From assembly GCF_016798245.1 (NCBI RefSeq), contig NZ_JAEUZA010000001.1, forward strand, positions 604,221 through 668,220: a stretch of 64,000 bases of DNA, written 5' to 3'. This DNA comes from Alkalicoccobacillus gibsonii (GTDB taxonomy: Bacteria > Bacillota > Bacilli > Bacillales > Bacillaceae_D). The notes below the pieces were generated by a model. The model worked only from the letters and a program-made list of their open reading frames with translations, was not told the DNA's origin and did not search any database. This document shows positions 33,044-42,860 of the stretch, piece by piece (the first letter of the stretch is position 1; each line of letters starts with the position of its first letter). Position numbers and translations under genes: made by a program.

Positions 33044-33958
33044 TTAATTTTTATCTGCCCCATACCGCTTGGATTGCAGTCGAATTAGATGGTTCATGTG
33101 TTCAAGACGAACTTCCTCAAGAGACTGGGTATACGTAATTAAGGTTAACTCCATTTTAGAAAGCGAGACAAACACATTCTCTTTTTGTTCTAGCTGATGC
33201 TTTAATGAGAGACTTAGATACATATTGAGTAATTTTGGGATGTCCTCGCGGAGCATTCTTCTTACGGTGTGCCGTTCTTCGAAATCAAGAAAGTGAAAGT
33301 CATCTTGAAGCTTTTGCGTATGCTGAATGATTCGAATTAAGCGATTTTCAATCAGACCATCAATGGAAAATTGCTTGACAGTCTCTACGTACCGTTTCCC
33401 TTCTTCAACGAGTAAGCGGATGTCATCTGTGTAGGATGCACTTAATTGTTTTTCTTGATTAGACAGCAGTTCAAGAGATGTTTTCACTTGTTTGCCACCA
33501 TGGACATAGGCATGATCCAGTCGGAATAATTGATAAAATATCCCTCTGAATTGCGGAGAGTCTTTTAAGCTACGAACATGAGATCTGCCATCCTTTAAGA
33601 AATAAATTTTGGCTTCTTTGATCGCTCCCACACCATTTTCTGCTTTAATATATTTCCGGTGAATCGTAATGGTTACTCGCTTATGAACAGGAGAGCTTGA
33701 GTATTTTGAGTCATTAATTTGCAGTTTAATAAACTTGTATTGAATTCGAAGTTTAATCGTCCATTCTTTTTGTTTACGACGTAAGTTTCTTTTTTGATTC
33801 CGTCCATCTGCTTTATCAACCAATTTTGAAAGAAAACGTTCCGTATCGGCAATGACTCGAGACGTCGTATCATCACTTAGCAGGTGGGCGTCTATTGTTT
33901 TTTTATGAGAAGGTGTAAAAAAACGCATAAACGCAGAGTCTTGTATCGATTTAAGCAT
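33044..33958 (-). CDS. Unknown protein co-transcribed with telA
   Basis: The 304-aa protein follows telA by 41 bp on the minus strand with GGAGGAGT before its ATG. It is basic and helix rich. A Lys/Arg-rich segment lies at about 50-75 (KADGRNQKRNLRRKQKEWTI), a short beta-rich block at 90-125 (VTITIHRKYIKAENGVGAIK), and a long helical C-terminus (170-295) likely to form coiled coil. No membrane span is seen. In B. subtilis, TelA-type YaaN is paired with XpaC; the position here is analogous, and weak kinship with XpaC-type proteins is possible but I cannot show it. A role in envelope or tellurite-type stress is inferred from context only. Confidence 0.65.
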   Translation of the reverse strand: MLKSIQDSAFMRFFTPSHKKTIDAHLLSDDTTSRVIADTERFLSKLVDKADGRNQKRNLRRKQKEWTIKLRIQYKFIKLQINDSKYSSSPVHKRVTITIHRKYIKAENGVGAIKEAKIYFLKDGRSHVRSLKDSPQFRGIFYQLFRLDHAYVHGGKQVKTSLELLSNQEKQLSASYTDDIRLLVEEGKRYVETVKQFSIDGLIENRLIRIIQHTQKLQDDFHFLDFEERHTVRRMLREDIPKLLNMYLSLSLKHQLEQKENVFVSLSKMELTLITYTQSLEEVRLEHMNHLIRLQSKRYGADKN

Positions 33959-33999
33959 AGTTACTCCTCCTTATGCCATGGCCAAGTGCGATAGGGTCA

Positions 34000-35013
34000 T
34001 TACTTGCCAATCAGTTTTGTTTTCATTTCTGTATTAAGTTCTTCCATTTCCTCAATAAATTGTTTGCCAGTTGTCACAATTCGTTCATTTGATTGTTCTG
34101 TTAGCTCAATGGCATCAAAGACATCTTGATAGGCTTTACGAAAGGCTTCAAGAGCAATAGCAGGTTCCTCGAGTGTTTTAAGTGTTTGTTCAGTGTTCTG
34201 CTTTAACAAAGCGGCATTTGACAATAGCATGGACTCAGTTGCTTCATTTACATTACGAACAGCCTTGATTACTTTTTGCTGGTTATTTAGTGCCAATTGA
34301 ATAGAGGCAGTAACAGTAATGATATTTTTTGTCATTGTGATCGCATTAAAGATCGCTTCTTCTAGTTTCTCGTTGTTTTCGATAATTAAATCAACAGATG
34401 CTAGTGACTGTTGAAGGACCATGACAGCTTGAGACATATTTTTTACGCGTGTCGTTATTTTAAGCTGACCTTTTTTCAATTCATTTGGATTGTCCTTCCA
34501 CTCCTCAGAAGTCATTTCTTGATCTAATAATTCATGTAGCTCTTTACCATGCTGGATTTGAATATTAAGCTTCTCAATGCGTTCTCTGGCAATTCCTTTT
34601 AATTGCACGAGCATGACGTTATCTTCTTCAAGTTTATCTTTACCAGTTAACAGCCCCTCAATAATATGATCAACCTGAGACTCAACCGTTTGATATTTCT
34701 TTGCATATTGTTCAACTGGATTTCTTCTTAAGACTTTGTCGACCCATTTTTTAAATTGCCCATCTTTTAAGTAATCAGGCTCAAGCATAGATACCATCTC
34801 TCTGAGCTCGTGTAGCTGATTGGGAAGGGCGCTTGAGTCATCGCCCATCATTTCACGAACAGGACGCTTTAACGCTTCTAATGATTCACCCGCTTCGCGT
34901 TGTTCATCTTCTCCTAGTGACTGTAAGGATTGAAGTAAGCTATCAAGGTCTTCATCTTGTTTATATTTTTGTATGACTTCGCTTGGAACGGAGTTGGATT
35001 GGTTGTCATTCAT
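34000..35013 (-). CDS. TelA/KlaA/YaaN family protein
   Basis: The 337-aa soluble protein is almost wholly helical and matches the toxic anion (tellurite) resistance TelA family. Family blocks are FKKWVDKVLRRNPVEQYAKK, VDHIIEGLLTGKDKLEEDN and LTVTASIQLALNNQQKVIKA-type segments (here IITVTASIQLALNNQQKVIK), and the end TTGKQFIEEMEELNTEMK. TelA proteins are widespread and usually linked to envelope stress rather than tellurite specifically. The ATG at 35013 follows AGGGGGAT. It is first in a two-gene leftward operon. Confidence 0.9.
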   Translation of the reverse strand: MNDNQSNSVPSEVIQKYKQDEDLDSLLQSLQSLGEDEQREAGESLEALKRPVREMMGDDSSALPNQLHELREMVSMLEPDYLKDGQFKKWVDKVLRRNPVEQYAKKYQTVESQVDHIIEGLLTGKDKLEEDNVMLVQLKGIARERIEKLNIQIQHGKELHELLDQEMTSEEWKDNPNELKKGQLKITTRVKNMSQAVMVLQQSLASVDLIIENNEKLEEAIFNAITMTKNIITVTASIQLALNNQQKVIKAVRNVNEATESMLLSNAALLKQNTEQTLKTLEEPAIALEAFRKAYQDVFDAIELTEQSNERIVTTGKQFIEEMEELNTEMKTKLIGK

Positions 35014-35270
35014 TTATAAATCCCCCTAGTTTAAAGTAACTAATTAAATGGTTTATATGGTTTACGATTTGAAACGCAAAATGTTTCAAATACTGCCATC
35101 TCTTTGTTTTTATTATGAAGCAATAGTCCTTGCTTTACAATCATTCTGCAGACGGAGAATGCTTCCTTCATATTTAATTAAGGGATATCACTACACGTAC
35201 GAGAATATATTTGATAAAATATTCTCTAACTTAATAGAGAAGAGTGGACGGATCGTTAAGAATAAAATTC

Positions 35271-35299
35271 TTGTAGAATATGAATGATTTTTATATAAT
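35271..35299 (+). promoter_or_regulatory. Strong-looking sigma-A promoter far upstream of gltA
   Basis: -35 TTGTAG (35271-35276), 17-bp spacer, perfect -10 TATAAT (35294-35299). It would give gltA a leader of nearly 280 nt, or drive a short separate transcript. Confidence 0.55.
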
Positions 35300-35486
35300 A
35301 TCGATAATTGTTCGTATTAACACATCTGTCCACTGCGTAAGAACAATTAATGCCGATGAATGAAAAACCGTTTTTGTATATAAATATGCAGTTTCATTAT
35401 TGGTTTTTTGTTTATCAGAAAAGAAACAATTGAAAGAAACCTATAATAGTCGCATGAATGATAAGAGCTCCTATTAAAATGTGAGT

Positions 35487-35515
35487 TTGCCGAAATGTCA
35501 GAAAAATGATAGGAT
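35487..35515 (+). promoter_or_regulatory. gltA-proximal promoter with CodY-like motif
   Basis: -35 TTGCCG (35487-35492), 17-bp spacer, -10 TAGGAT (35510-35515). The spacer contains AAATGTCAGAAAAAT (35493-35507), which differs from the CodY consensus AATTTTCWGAAAATT at three positions. Confidence 0.5.
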
Positions 35516-35585
35516 ACTTGTATATTAACTCGAAGTTAAACGGGGAGAGTTGATGACATAACTTTTTGGAGAGAGGTGGGTGCCT

Positions 35586-38500
35586 ATGCGGAATGCAGGA
35601 TATCCGAAGAAACAAGGGCTTTATGATCCGCAATTTGAACACGACAATTGTGGCATTGGCTTTTTGGCGCACATGAAAGGGAAAAAGTCTCATCAGATCA
35701 TTATGGATGCACTACATGTGCTCCGAAATCTTGAACATCGTGGTGGTCAGGGTGATGAGGTAAATACAGGAGATGGAGCAGGTATTTTACTTCAAATCCC
35801 CCATCGTTTTTTTGAAAGCATTAGTCAAACGATGGACATGCAACTTCCTGAAGCTGGCGATTACGGCGTGGGCATGTTATTTCTGCCTCAAGATAAAAAG
35901 AAAAGAGGCATTTGTGTATCACGTGTAAATGAGATCGCAAAAGAAGAATCTCTAGAGATCATCGGTTGGAGAAATGTACCCACTAATTATAAAATGCTTG
36001 GGAATGCGGCCAGATTATCGATGCCATCCATTCAACAAGTATTTATAAAGAAACCTAAACACATACAAACTGAGCTTGAATTTGAGCGGAAATTATATAC
36101 GCTAAGAAAACGAGCTGAAAATGAACTGATCACACTCGTAACAAATGACGAATCGTTTTACTTTGCTAGTCTTTCTAGTAGAACAATTGTTTATAAAGGC
36201 ATGTTGACAACTGAGCAAGTAGGGCAATTTTACCTAGATATTAATGATCCTTTGTTTGAGTCAGCGATCGCACTTGTGCATTCGCGCTTCAGTACAAATA
36301 CATTTCCTAGCTGGGAACGAGCCCATCCAAACCGTTATATGATTCACAATGGAGAGATTAACACAGTTCGTGGAAATGTAAATTGGATGCATGCTCGTGA
36401 AGCGAAGTTCGCATCAAACTTATTCGGTGATTCGTTTGATAAATTAAAGCCGATTATTGATAAAAATGGTAGTGACTCATCTATGTTTGATAACGCACTT
36501 GAATTTTTGTCGTTATCTGGTCGAACGCTTGCTCATTCTGCCATGATGATGATTCCAGAACCTTGGCAAAATAATTCTGAGATGAGTGAGAAGAAAAAAG
36601 CATTCTATCAATATCACAGTACATTAATGGAGCCTTGGGATGGACCTACATCCATTGTATTTACGGATGGTCGCCAAATTGGGGCCTGTTTAGACCGTAA
36701 TGGTCTTCGTCCATCTCGTTACTATGTAACCAAAGATGACATGATTATTCTTTCTTCCGAAGTGGGAGTTGTGGATGTTGCTCCTGAGAATGTTTTATAT
36801 AAGGAACGTCTTCACCCTGGTCAAATGCTTCTCGTTGACACAGAGCTTGGAAAAATCATTCCAGATGAAGAAATTAAAGAGCAAATGATTAACGAACATC
36901 CATATGAAGAGTGGATTAGTGAGAACTATATTCAACTTGAAGATATGCTTGAGTCATCTGAGGTTCACCAAACTGACTTTGCAAAAGCTAGAGTTAGACA
37001 ACAGGCTTTTGGTTATACGTATGAAGAACTTTCAAAGGTTATTCTGCCAATGGCAAGAGATGCAGTAGATCCAGTCAGTTCAATGGGATATGATTCACCA
37101 CTGGCGGTTTTATCACAAAAGCCGCAATTGTTGTATAGTTACTTCAAACAATTGTTTGCCCAAGTAACAAATCCACCAATCGACGCGATTCGTGAAGAAA
37201 TTGTCACTGCACTCGGAACGACAATAGGAGCAGAAGGTAATTTAATTGAACCGAACGCTCAAAGCGCTCGTCATATTCATTTGCCGATGCCGATTATTAA
37301 CAACGAAGAATTAGCGAAGCTACGTGATAATAAGTTAGATGGCTTTAAGTCTAAAGTTCTACCTATCTTATTTGAAGCAAGTCTCTCGCCAGGCACATTA
37401 GAAAACGCAATGCAAGAATTGTTTGATCAAGCAGATCAGGCAATTCAAGAAGGTCACACGTTACTTATTTTAAGTGATCGAGGGCTAGATCGATCAAAAG
37501 CAGCGATTCCTGCATTATTAGCTGTTGCGGGTTTGCATCATGAATTAATTCGAAAAGGAACTCGTACAGAGGTAAGTATTTTACTTGAATCTGGTGAGCC
37601 AAGAGAAGTTCATCATCACGCTGTATTACTCGGGTATGGAGCAGAAGCAGTTAACCCTTACTTGGTGTTTGATTCAATTGACGAAATGATTCAAGATCAG
37701 TTAATGGATTCTGTCTCCTACGTAGAAGCGGTTAACCGTTATATTAAGACTGCCTCAAAAGCTGTAATGAAGGTTCTATCAAAAATGGGGATCTCTACGA
37801 TTCAAAGTTATCGAGGGGCCCAAATCTTTGAAGCAGTAGGTATTTCTAATGAAGTAATCGATAAGTATTTCACTTGGACTACATCAAGAATTGGTGGGGT
37901 AACACTCGATTTAATTGCAGAGGAAGTATTAGTACGTCATAACTTGGCATTTACAACTTCTGAAGGAAAAGAAGATACGCTTGAGCCTGGTGATGATTTA
38001 CAGTGGAGACGTAATGGAGAGCCACATCAATACAATCCGCATTCAATCCATATGCTTCAAAATGCATGTCGAAATGAGAAGTATGATTTATTTAAAAAAT
38101 ATTCTGCATCAATAAATGAGCAGACTGAGCAGCAAACAACGTTAAGAGGACTCTTTACATTTAAAAAGTCCGATCAGCCTATTCCAGTTCACGCAGTTGA
38201 ACCGGTTGAAGATATTGTTAAACGATTTAGAACTGGCGCCATGTCATTTGGATCTATATCAGCTGAAGCTCATGAAACGCTTGCTATTGCGATGAACCGT
38301 TTAGGTGGTAAAAGTAATACGGGAGAAGGCGGAGAAGACCCGAATCGTTTTACACCTGACGAAAATGGAGATTTAAGAAGAAGTTCTATTAAACAAGTGG
38401 CATCAGGACGATTTGGTGTAACAAGTCATTATCTTGTGAATGCAGATGAAATTCAAATTAAAGTCGCACAAGGAGCAAAACCAGGCGAAGGTGGTCAATT

Positions 38501-40181
38501 ACCTGGGAACAAAGTCTATCCATGGGTCGCTGAAGTTCGAGGGTCCACACCAGGTGTAGGATTAATTTCACCGCCGCCTCATCATGATATTTACTCGATT
38601 GAGGATCTAGCAGAGTTGATTCATGACTTAAAAAATGCAAATCCAAATGCAAAGGTAAGTGTTAAGCTTGTTGCAGGTACAGGAGTTGGTACAATTGCAG
38701 CTGGTGTTGCAAAAGGTCGAGCAGATGGGATTATCATTAGTGGATACGACGGAGGAACAGGGGCCGCAGCTAGAACAAGCTTAAAGCATACTGGATTACC
38801 TTGGGAAATGGGACTTGCGGAAACGCATCAAACACTTGTACTAAACAACTTACGAGATCGAGTGACGATTGAAACAGATGGTAAGTTGATGACGGGGAAA
38901 GATGTTGTTGTTGCCGCGCTACTCGGAGCAGAAGAATATGCATTTTCAACGGCTCCATTAGTTGTTCTTGGCTGTATTGTCATGCGTGTCTGTCACTTGG
39001 ATACTTGTCCAGTCGGAATCGCTACACAAAACCCTGAATTACGTAAAAAATACATGGGTCATCCTGAGCATGTAGAAACGTTTATGCGTTACATTGCTGA
39101 AGAAATGCGCGAAATCATGGCTGAACTAGGGATTACTAAATTAGATGACTTAATTGGTCGTGCTGATTTACTAAAAGTGAGAGAGAATGTTCAAAACAAA
39201 AAGGTGAAGAATCTTGATCTTTCCACGCTTCTGTACCAGCCGGATCCAGCCAACCATAAGAAAAATTTCAAGACAAAAGAACAAGATCATCAGCTCGAGC
39301 TATCTCTTGATATGCGTGAGCTTCTTGAGCCAAGTTTGCCAGCCATAAATGAAGGGAAGTCTGTTCGATTATCTGCCGATGTGCGAAATGTAGATCGAGT
39401 TGTTGGAACTATACTTGGATCTAAGATTACGGAGAAGTATGGGAAAGCAGGACTCCCTACTGATACAATTCAAATTGATTTGAAGGGATCTGCCGGACAA
39501 AGCCTTGGGGCGTTTCTTCCTTCTGGCGTAACCATTTCACTCGAGGGCGATGCCAATGATTATACGGGTAAAGGTCTTTCTGGTGGTAAGCTAGCGATAT
39601 TCCCACCAAAGGAAAGTACGTATATTGCTGAGAACAGTATCATTGTAGGAAATACCTCCTTTTATGGGGCTACTTCTGGAGAGGCTTATATAAGAGGAAT
39701 AGCAGGCGAACGTTTTGCAGTTCGTAACTCTGGAGCTAAGGTAGTTATTGAAGGCGTAGGAGATCACGGACTTGAATACATGACTGGTGGAGTAGTAGTA
39801 AACATCGGATCATATGGACGAAACTTCGCAGCTGGTATGTCTGGTGGCGTCGCATATGTGTTAAATGAAAAAGGAACATTCCATTCTCGTTGTAATCAAG
39901 AAATGGTACTACTTGAAGACGTTGTTGAAGAAGCAGATCAACAAGAGCTAAAACAGTTGCTTGAAGAGCATGTACGCTTGACAGGCAGTTACCAAGCAAA
40001 ACGAATCCTAGAAAATTGGGAAGAGTTTGTGGCGCTATTCGTTAAAGTCATTCCAAAGGATTATAAGCGTATGCTCGAAGCCATTGATCGTGTGAAACAA
40101 GACGGTGTTCCTGAAAATGAAGCCATCATGGTAGCATTTGAAGAAAACAAAAGCGATAAGTCTAGAGTAGGTGGAAAATAA
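35586..40181 (+). CDS. gltA: Glutamate synthase (NADPH) large subunit
   Basis: GltA transfers the glutamine amide to 2-oxoglutarate. The 1531-aa proenzyme has a class II (Ntn) glutaminase domain whose nucleophile Cys22 (FEHDNCGIGF) is exposed after removal of a 21-residue propeptide. A central domain and the FMN-binding synthase domain follow (SGYDGGTGAAARTSLKHTG). The 3Fe-4S ligands are Cys1130, Cys1136 and Cys1141 (CIVMRVCHLDTC). A C-terminal glycine-rich beta-helix carries GxxGxxxG repeats (GKGLSGGKLAIFPP). ATG 35586 has GAGAGAGGTGG at ideal spacing, so the GTG at 35580 is rejected. It forms a unit with gltB. Confidence 0.97.
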   Translation: MRNAGYPKKQGLYDPQFEHDNCGIGFLAHMKGKKSHQIIMDALHVLRNLEHRGGQGDEVNTGDGAGILLQIPHRFFESISQTMDMQLPEAGDYGVGMLFLPQDKKKRGICVSRVNEIAKEESLEIIGWRNVPTNYKMLGNAARLSMPSIQQVFIKKPKHIQTELEFERKLYTLRKRAENELITLVTNDESFYFASLSSRTIVYKGMLTTEQVGQFYLDINDPLFESAIALVHSRFSTNTFPSWERAHPNRYMIHNGEINTVRGNVNWMHAREAKFASNLFGDSFDKLKPIIDKNGSDSSMFDNALEFLSLSGRTLAHSAMMMIPEPWQNNSEMSEKKKAFYQYHSTLMEPWDGPTSIVFTDGRQIGACLDRNGLRPSRYYVTKDDMIILSSEVGVVDVAPENVLYKERLHPGQMLLVDTELGKIIPDEEIKEQMINEHPYEEWISENYIQLEDMLESSEVHQTDFAKARVRQQAFGYTYEELSKVILPMARDAVDPVSSMGYDSPLAVLSQKPQLLYSYFKQLFAQVTNPPIDAIREEIVTALGTTIGAEGNLIEPNAQSARHIHLPMPIINNEELAKLRDNKLDGFKSKVLPILFEASLSPGTLENAMQELFDQADQAIQEGHTLLILSDRGLDRSKAAIPALLAVAGLHHELIRKGTRTEVSILLESGEPREVHHHAVLLGYGAEAVNPYLVFDSIDEMIQDQLMDSVSYVEAVNRYIKTASKAVMKVLSKMGISTIQSYRGAQIFEAVGISNEVIDKYFTWTTSRIGGVTLDLIAEEVLVRHNLAFTTSEGKEDTLEPGDDLQWRRNGEPHQYNPHSIHMLQNACRNEKYDLFKKYSASINEQTEQQTTLRGLFTFKKSDQPIPVHAVEPVEDIVKRFRTGAMSFGSISAEAHETLAIAMNRLGGKSNTGEGGEDPNRFTPDENGDLRRSSIKQVASGRFGVTSHYLVNADEIQIKVAQGAKPGEGGQLPGNKVYPWVAEVRGSTPGVGLISPPPHHDIYSIEDLAELIHDLKNANPNAKVSVKLVAGTGVGTIAAGVAKGRADGIIISGYDGGTGAAARTSLKHTGLPWEMGLAETHQTLVLNNLRDRVTIETDGKLMTGKDVVVAALLGAEEYAFSTAPLVVLGCIVMRVCHLDTCPVGIATQNPELRKKYMGHPEHVETFMRYIAEEMREIMAELGITKLDDLIGRADLLKVRENVQNKKVKNLDLSTLLYQPDPANHKKNFKTKEQDHQLELSLDMRELLEPSLPAINEGKSVRLSADVRNVDRVVGTILGSKITEKYGKAGLPTDTIQIDLKGSAGQSLGAFLPSGVTISLEGDANDYTGKGLSGGKLAIFPPKESTYIAENSIIVGNTSFYGATSGEAYIRGIAGERFAVRNSGAKVVIEGVGDHGLEYMTGGVVVNIGSYGRNFAAGMSGGVAYVLNEKGTFHSRCNQEMVLLEDVVEEADQQELKQLLEEHVRLTGSYQAKRILENWEEFVALFVKVIPKDYKRMLEAIDRVKQDGVPENEAIMVAFEENKSDKSRVGGK

Positions 40182-40186
40182 GCAAA

Positions 40187-40204
40187 GGGGCGCGTATGCG
40201 TCCC
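40187..40204 (+). promoter_or_regulatory. GC-rich hairpin between gltA and gltB
   Basis: GGGGCGC pairs with GCGTCCC around a 4-nt loop, followed by ATTTTGTT. It looks like a weak terminator or mRNA stability element that could lower gltB relative to gltA. Confidence 0.5.
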
Positions 40205-40250
40205 ATTTTGTTAAACATGTGATACTTAATGGGATTTGGAGTTGAGAGTG

Positions 40251-41738
40251 ATGGGGAAGCCAACAGGTTTTATAGAATACAAGAGAGAGAATCCAACCAA
40301 AAAAGATCCGTTTCAACGCACTAAAAATTGGAAAGAGTTCACTATTTTAACGCCTGATCCCGTTCTTCAAGAACAGGCATCAAGATGTATGGACTGTGGA
40401 ATTCCATTTTGCCAAGCGGGTACGTCAATGGTTGGCTCAGGTGAGATCGGTTGTCCGGTATACAACTTAATACCAGAGTGGAATGATCTTGTATATCGTG
40501 GGAAATGGAAAGAAGCTCTTACACGCTTGCATAAAACAAATAATTTTCCTGAATTTACAGGAAGAGTTTGTCCTGCTCCATGTGAGGGTTCCTGTACGGT
40601 TGCAATTAGCGATGAAGCTGTTACAATTAAAAATATCGAGTTTAGTATTGTTGAAAAAGGGTTCAACGAAGGATGGATTATTCCAGAACCTCCTGCTAAA
40701 CGAACTGGTAAACGAGTTGCTGTTGTTGGGTCAGGTCCAGCTGGACTTGCGGCTGCAGCGCAATTAAATAAAGCAGGTCACTTAGTGACTGTTTTTGAGC
40801 GTGAGGATCGAATTGGAGGCTTATTAACATACGGTATTCCGGATGTGAAGCTAGCGAACCATATAGTAGAGCGTCGCGTAGATATTCTTCGTAAAGAAGG
40901 TATTGAATTTAAAACAAATATTGAAATTGGAAAAGATCTTACTACAAAGGAAATGGAACAGCAGTTTGATGCAACAATCCTTTGTACTGGTGCAACAAAA
41001 CCAAGAAATGTTGGAATTGAAGGTCGCGATTTAAAAGGAATTGAATATGCAATGGACTTTTTAACAAGTAATACTAAAAGTCTATTAAACTCGAATCTTG
41101 AAGATGGCAATTATATTTCTGCTAAAGACAAGCATGTCATTGTAATTGGTGGTGGTGATACAGGGGCAGATTGTATCACAACGTCTGTACGACATGGTGC
41201 TAAATCAATCACACAATTCGACATCAATAAGATGAAGTCTGACGTACGAACAGACGATAATCAATGGCCGATGTTCCCAATTATTCATCAAAGCGAAGAT
41301 GCCCATAAAGAAGCAAAAGCAGTATATGGTGAAGATCCGCGGGCTTACCAAGTGAACACAACAAAATTTGAAGGTGACGAAACAGGTCATGTTAAAGCGT
41401 TGCATACGATTTCTGTTACTACAACGATTGATGAAAACGGTGTGAAAACCCGTCATCCAATTGAAGGAACAGAAAAGGTATGGAAAGCGGATCTCATTTT
41501 GTTGGCAGTTGGTTTTACAGGGCCTGAAGAAGAAATTATTCAATCTATGAAACTTAAAACAACAAAAAAATCAAATATTGATGCAGAGTATGGTAAATAT
41601 GAAACAAGTAAAAAAGGAGTCTTTGCTGCTGGAGACAATCGTCGTGGGCAAAGTCTTGTTGTATGGGCTATTCATGAAGGTAGAGAAGCAGCTAGAGAAT
41701 GCGATCGATACTTAATGGGTTCGTCTACTCTTCCATAA
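40251..41738 (+). CDS. gltB: Glutamate synthase (NADPH) small subunit
   Basis: GltB passes electrons from NADPH through FAD and 4Fe-4S clusters to GltA. The 495-aa product has N-terminal cluster ligands Cys46, Cys49 and Cys54 (CMDCGIPFC) and later CPVYN and [12 protein letters not shown]. An FAD-binding Rossmann motif ([17 protein letters not shown]) and an NADPH motif ([13 protein letters not shown]) follow. [18 protein letters not shown] binds FAD at the end. The ATG at 40251 (preceded by GGAGTTGAGAG) fits the family N-terminus [13 protein letters not shown]; the GAGTTG-spanning start at 40236 does not. Confidence 0.97.
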   Translation: MGKPTGFIEYKRENPTKKDPFQRTKNWKEFTILTPDPVLQEQASRCMDCGIPFCQAGTSMVGSGEIGCPVYNLIPEWNDLVYRGKWKEALTRLHKTNNFPEFTGRVCPAPCEGSCTVAISDEAVTIKNIEFSIVEKGFNEGWIIPEPPAKRTGKRVAVVGSGPAGLAAAAQLNKAGHLVTVFEREDRIGGLLTYGIPDVKLANHIVERRVDILRKEGIEFKTNIEIGKDLTTKEMEQQFDATILCTGATKPRNVGIEGRDLKGIEYAMDFLTSNTKSLLNSNLEDGNYISAKDKHVIVIGGGDTGADCITTSVRHGAKSITQFDINKMKSDVRTDDNQWPMFPIIHQSEDAHKEAKAVYGEDPRAYQVNTTKFEGDETGHVKALHTISVTTTIDENGVKTRHPIEGTEKVWKADLILLAVGFTGPEEEIIQSMKLKTTKKSNIDAEYGKYETSKKGVFAAGDNRRGQSLVVWAIHEGREAARECDRYLMGSSTLP

Positions 41739-41780
41739 ACGTAATCACGTCATTGACATGAATGGGAAGGAGGAACGATT

Positions 41781-42419
41781 GTGCTGGGATGGATGAAGCA
41801 TTTTTTTCTAGTAGCGTCTGCTCTAATGACTTTCGGACTGTCAGATTATGAACAAACGTCTCACACACTTCCTCTTTTTTCATCTGATAAAAGTGATACG
41901 GGTCCTCAAGCGGTAAAGTCATTTGTCTACAAAATTAACGAGCATGACTATAGCTTGTTTCACTCGGTTTTTCCAACAGATGTACATGACTATATCCACC
42001 GGGATGAGGAACATGCGAAGCAACTAGCTAAACAATTTACTGATCAGGCTAAACAGCAAAGTTATTTAAAGTTTGGTTCCACGATAGAGGATCGTATTAG
42101 TCCTATGTTTGAAGGAACTGTGTTACGGTCGTTTGAAGAAGCCTTGTCGCAACGTATGGCAACTTTATCAGTTGAGGAGCAAGAACAACTTCAAGTAACA
42201 AATCATCCTGCTTCAGGGCGGGGGGAGAAGATCGTTCATGTTTTCTCATTAAAAACGGGTGAAGACCTCATTCGCTTTCACGTGCGGAGAGATCAGCCAC
42301 CAAAGCAGGGGCATTGGTTTAATTTTCACTATCATGTAGCGTCTGATAACTATGAGCATCATTATCCACTTGCTTCAATCTATTGGGGGAAAGATGTCCC
42401 TCCACTATGGAAAGCATAA
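41781..42419 (+). CDS. ypjP: YpjP-like exported protein
   Basis: The 212-aa protein begins GTG at 41781 with AAGGAGG 7 nt upstream. An N-terminal hydrophobic segment (MKHFFLVASALMTFGLS) suggests a signal peptide or anchor. The mature part ends HWFNFHYHVASDNYEHHYPL-x-SIYWGKDVPPLWKA, a C-terminal pattern (Y-H-x-A-x-DN, IYWGK..PP.W) that I associate with B. subtilis YpjP. Function is unknown. It stands 42 bp after gltB, with no clear terminator between them, and is followed by a hairpin. Confidence 0.7.
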   Translation: MLGWMKHFFLVASALMTFGLSDYEQTSHTLPLFSSDKSDTGPQAVKSFVYKINEHDYSLFHSVFPTDVHDYIHRDEEHAKQLAKQFTDQAKQQSYLKFGSTIEDRISPMFEGTVLRSFEEALSQRMATLSVEEQEQLQVTNHPASGRGEKIVHVFSLKTGEDLIRFHVRRDQPPKQGHWFNFHYHVASDNYEHHYPLASIYWGKDVPPLWKA

Positions 42420-42429
42420 AAGAAATAAC

Positions 42430-42476
42430 CGTTTCTCAAAGGATCAAATTATGATCGTGGGGAACGGTTTATTCTG
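42430..42476 (+). terminator. Likely terminator after ypjP
   Basis: AACCGTTTCTC near 42427-42437 pairs imperfectly with GGGGAACGGTT near 42459-42469, followed by TATTCTGTT. An internal GATC/GATC pair extends the stem. Confidence 0.55.
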
Positions 42477-42560
42477 TTCATGGATTAGACAAAAAAAACA
42501 ATGTTTTTTCCCTATCCATTTTGGTACGATAGAATAGAGACGTGTGATGGAGGGGTTTAT

Positions 42561-42830
42561 GTGGAAGCGAAAGCAACAAAAGAAGAAAAGCATGCCAAAC
42601 GTCCAAAGCCTATATGGTTAAAATGGTTCATTCGAATCGTATTAGGTTATGTACTGCTGCTTGCAACGATCTTATCAATTACAATCATTGTATTACTCGG
42701 AACATTTATTCTTGTTATTATAGATACGTTTTCGAGTACATCTAATTTAAGTGAATTTACGGAATCAAATTTAGTCCCTCTGACAAATGCTCTTTGGAAT
42801 CTCTTTACTTGGCTTATTCCAGGACTTTAA
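42561..42830 (+). CDS. Small single-span membrane protein, unknown
   Basis: The 89-aa product starts at GTG 42561 with GGAGGGG 5 nt upstream. It has a basic N-terminus (KATKEEKHAKRPKPIWLKW), one long hydrophobic span (about 24-52: IVLGYVLLLATILSITIIVL and on) and a short Ser/Thr-rich outside tail with a second weakly hydrophobic end (LWNLFTWLIPGL). A DNA-directed RNA polymerase beta-type anchor (RpoY/EbpA-like) is a passing resemblance through the basic-TM pattern, and I cannot confirm it. It precedes kapB by 30 bp. Confidence 0.6.
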   Translation: MEAKATKEEKHAKRPKPIWLKWFIRIVLGYVLLLATILSITIIVLLGTFILVIIDTFSSTSNLSEFTESNLVPLTNALWNLFTWLIPGL

Positions 42831-42860
42831 TGTCATAGATGAATGTAGAGGAGAGAGAGT

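Larger units (their letters stand above)
35014..35585. other. Long divergent intergenic region between telA and gltA
   Basis: This AT-rich stretch has no convincing gene; the 79-codon frame at 35048-35287 has no ribosome site. It holds an inverted repeat GAGAATAT (35201-35208) / ATATTCTC (35219-35226), two promoter-like sequences facing gltA (at 35271 and 35487), and a weak AAAAACC/GGTTTTT pair (35363-35369 with 35402-35408). TTAAC/GTTAA, five bases apart, lies at 35525-35539. Confidence 0.6.

Noticed and set aside
35048-35287. 79-codon plus-strand frame in the telA-gltA gap (MVYMVYDLKRKM...)
   Set aside because: No ribosome binding site, AT-rich composition and random-looking sequence; it is followed by the promoter at 35271 rather than a terminator.
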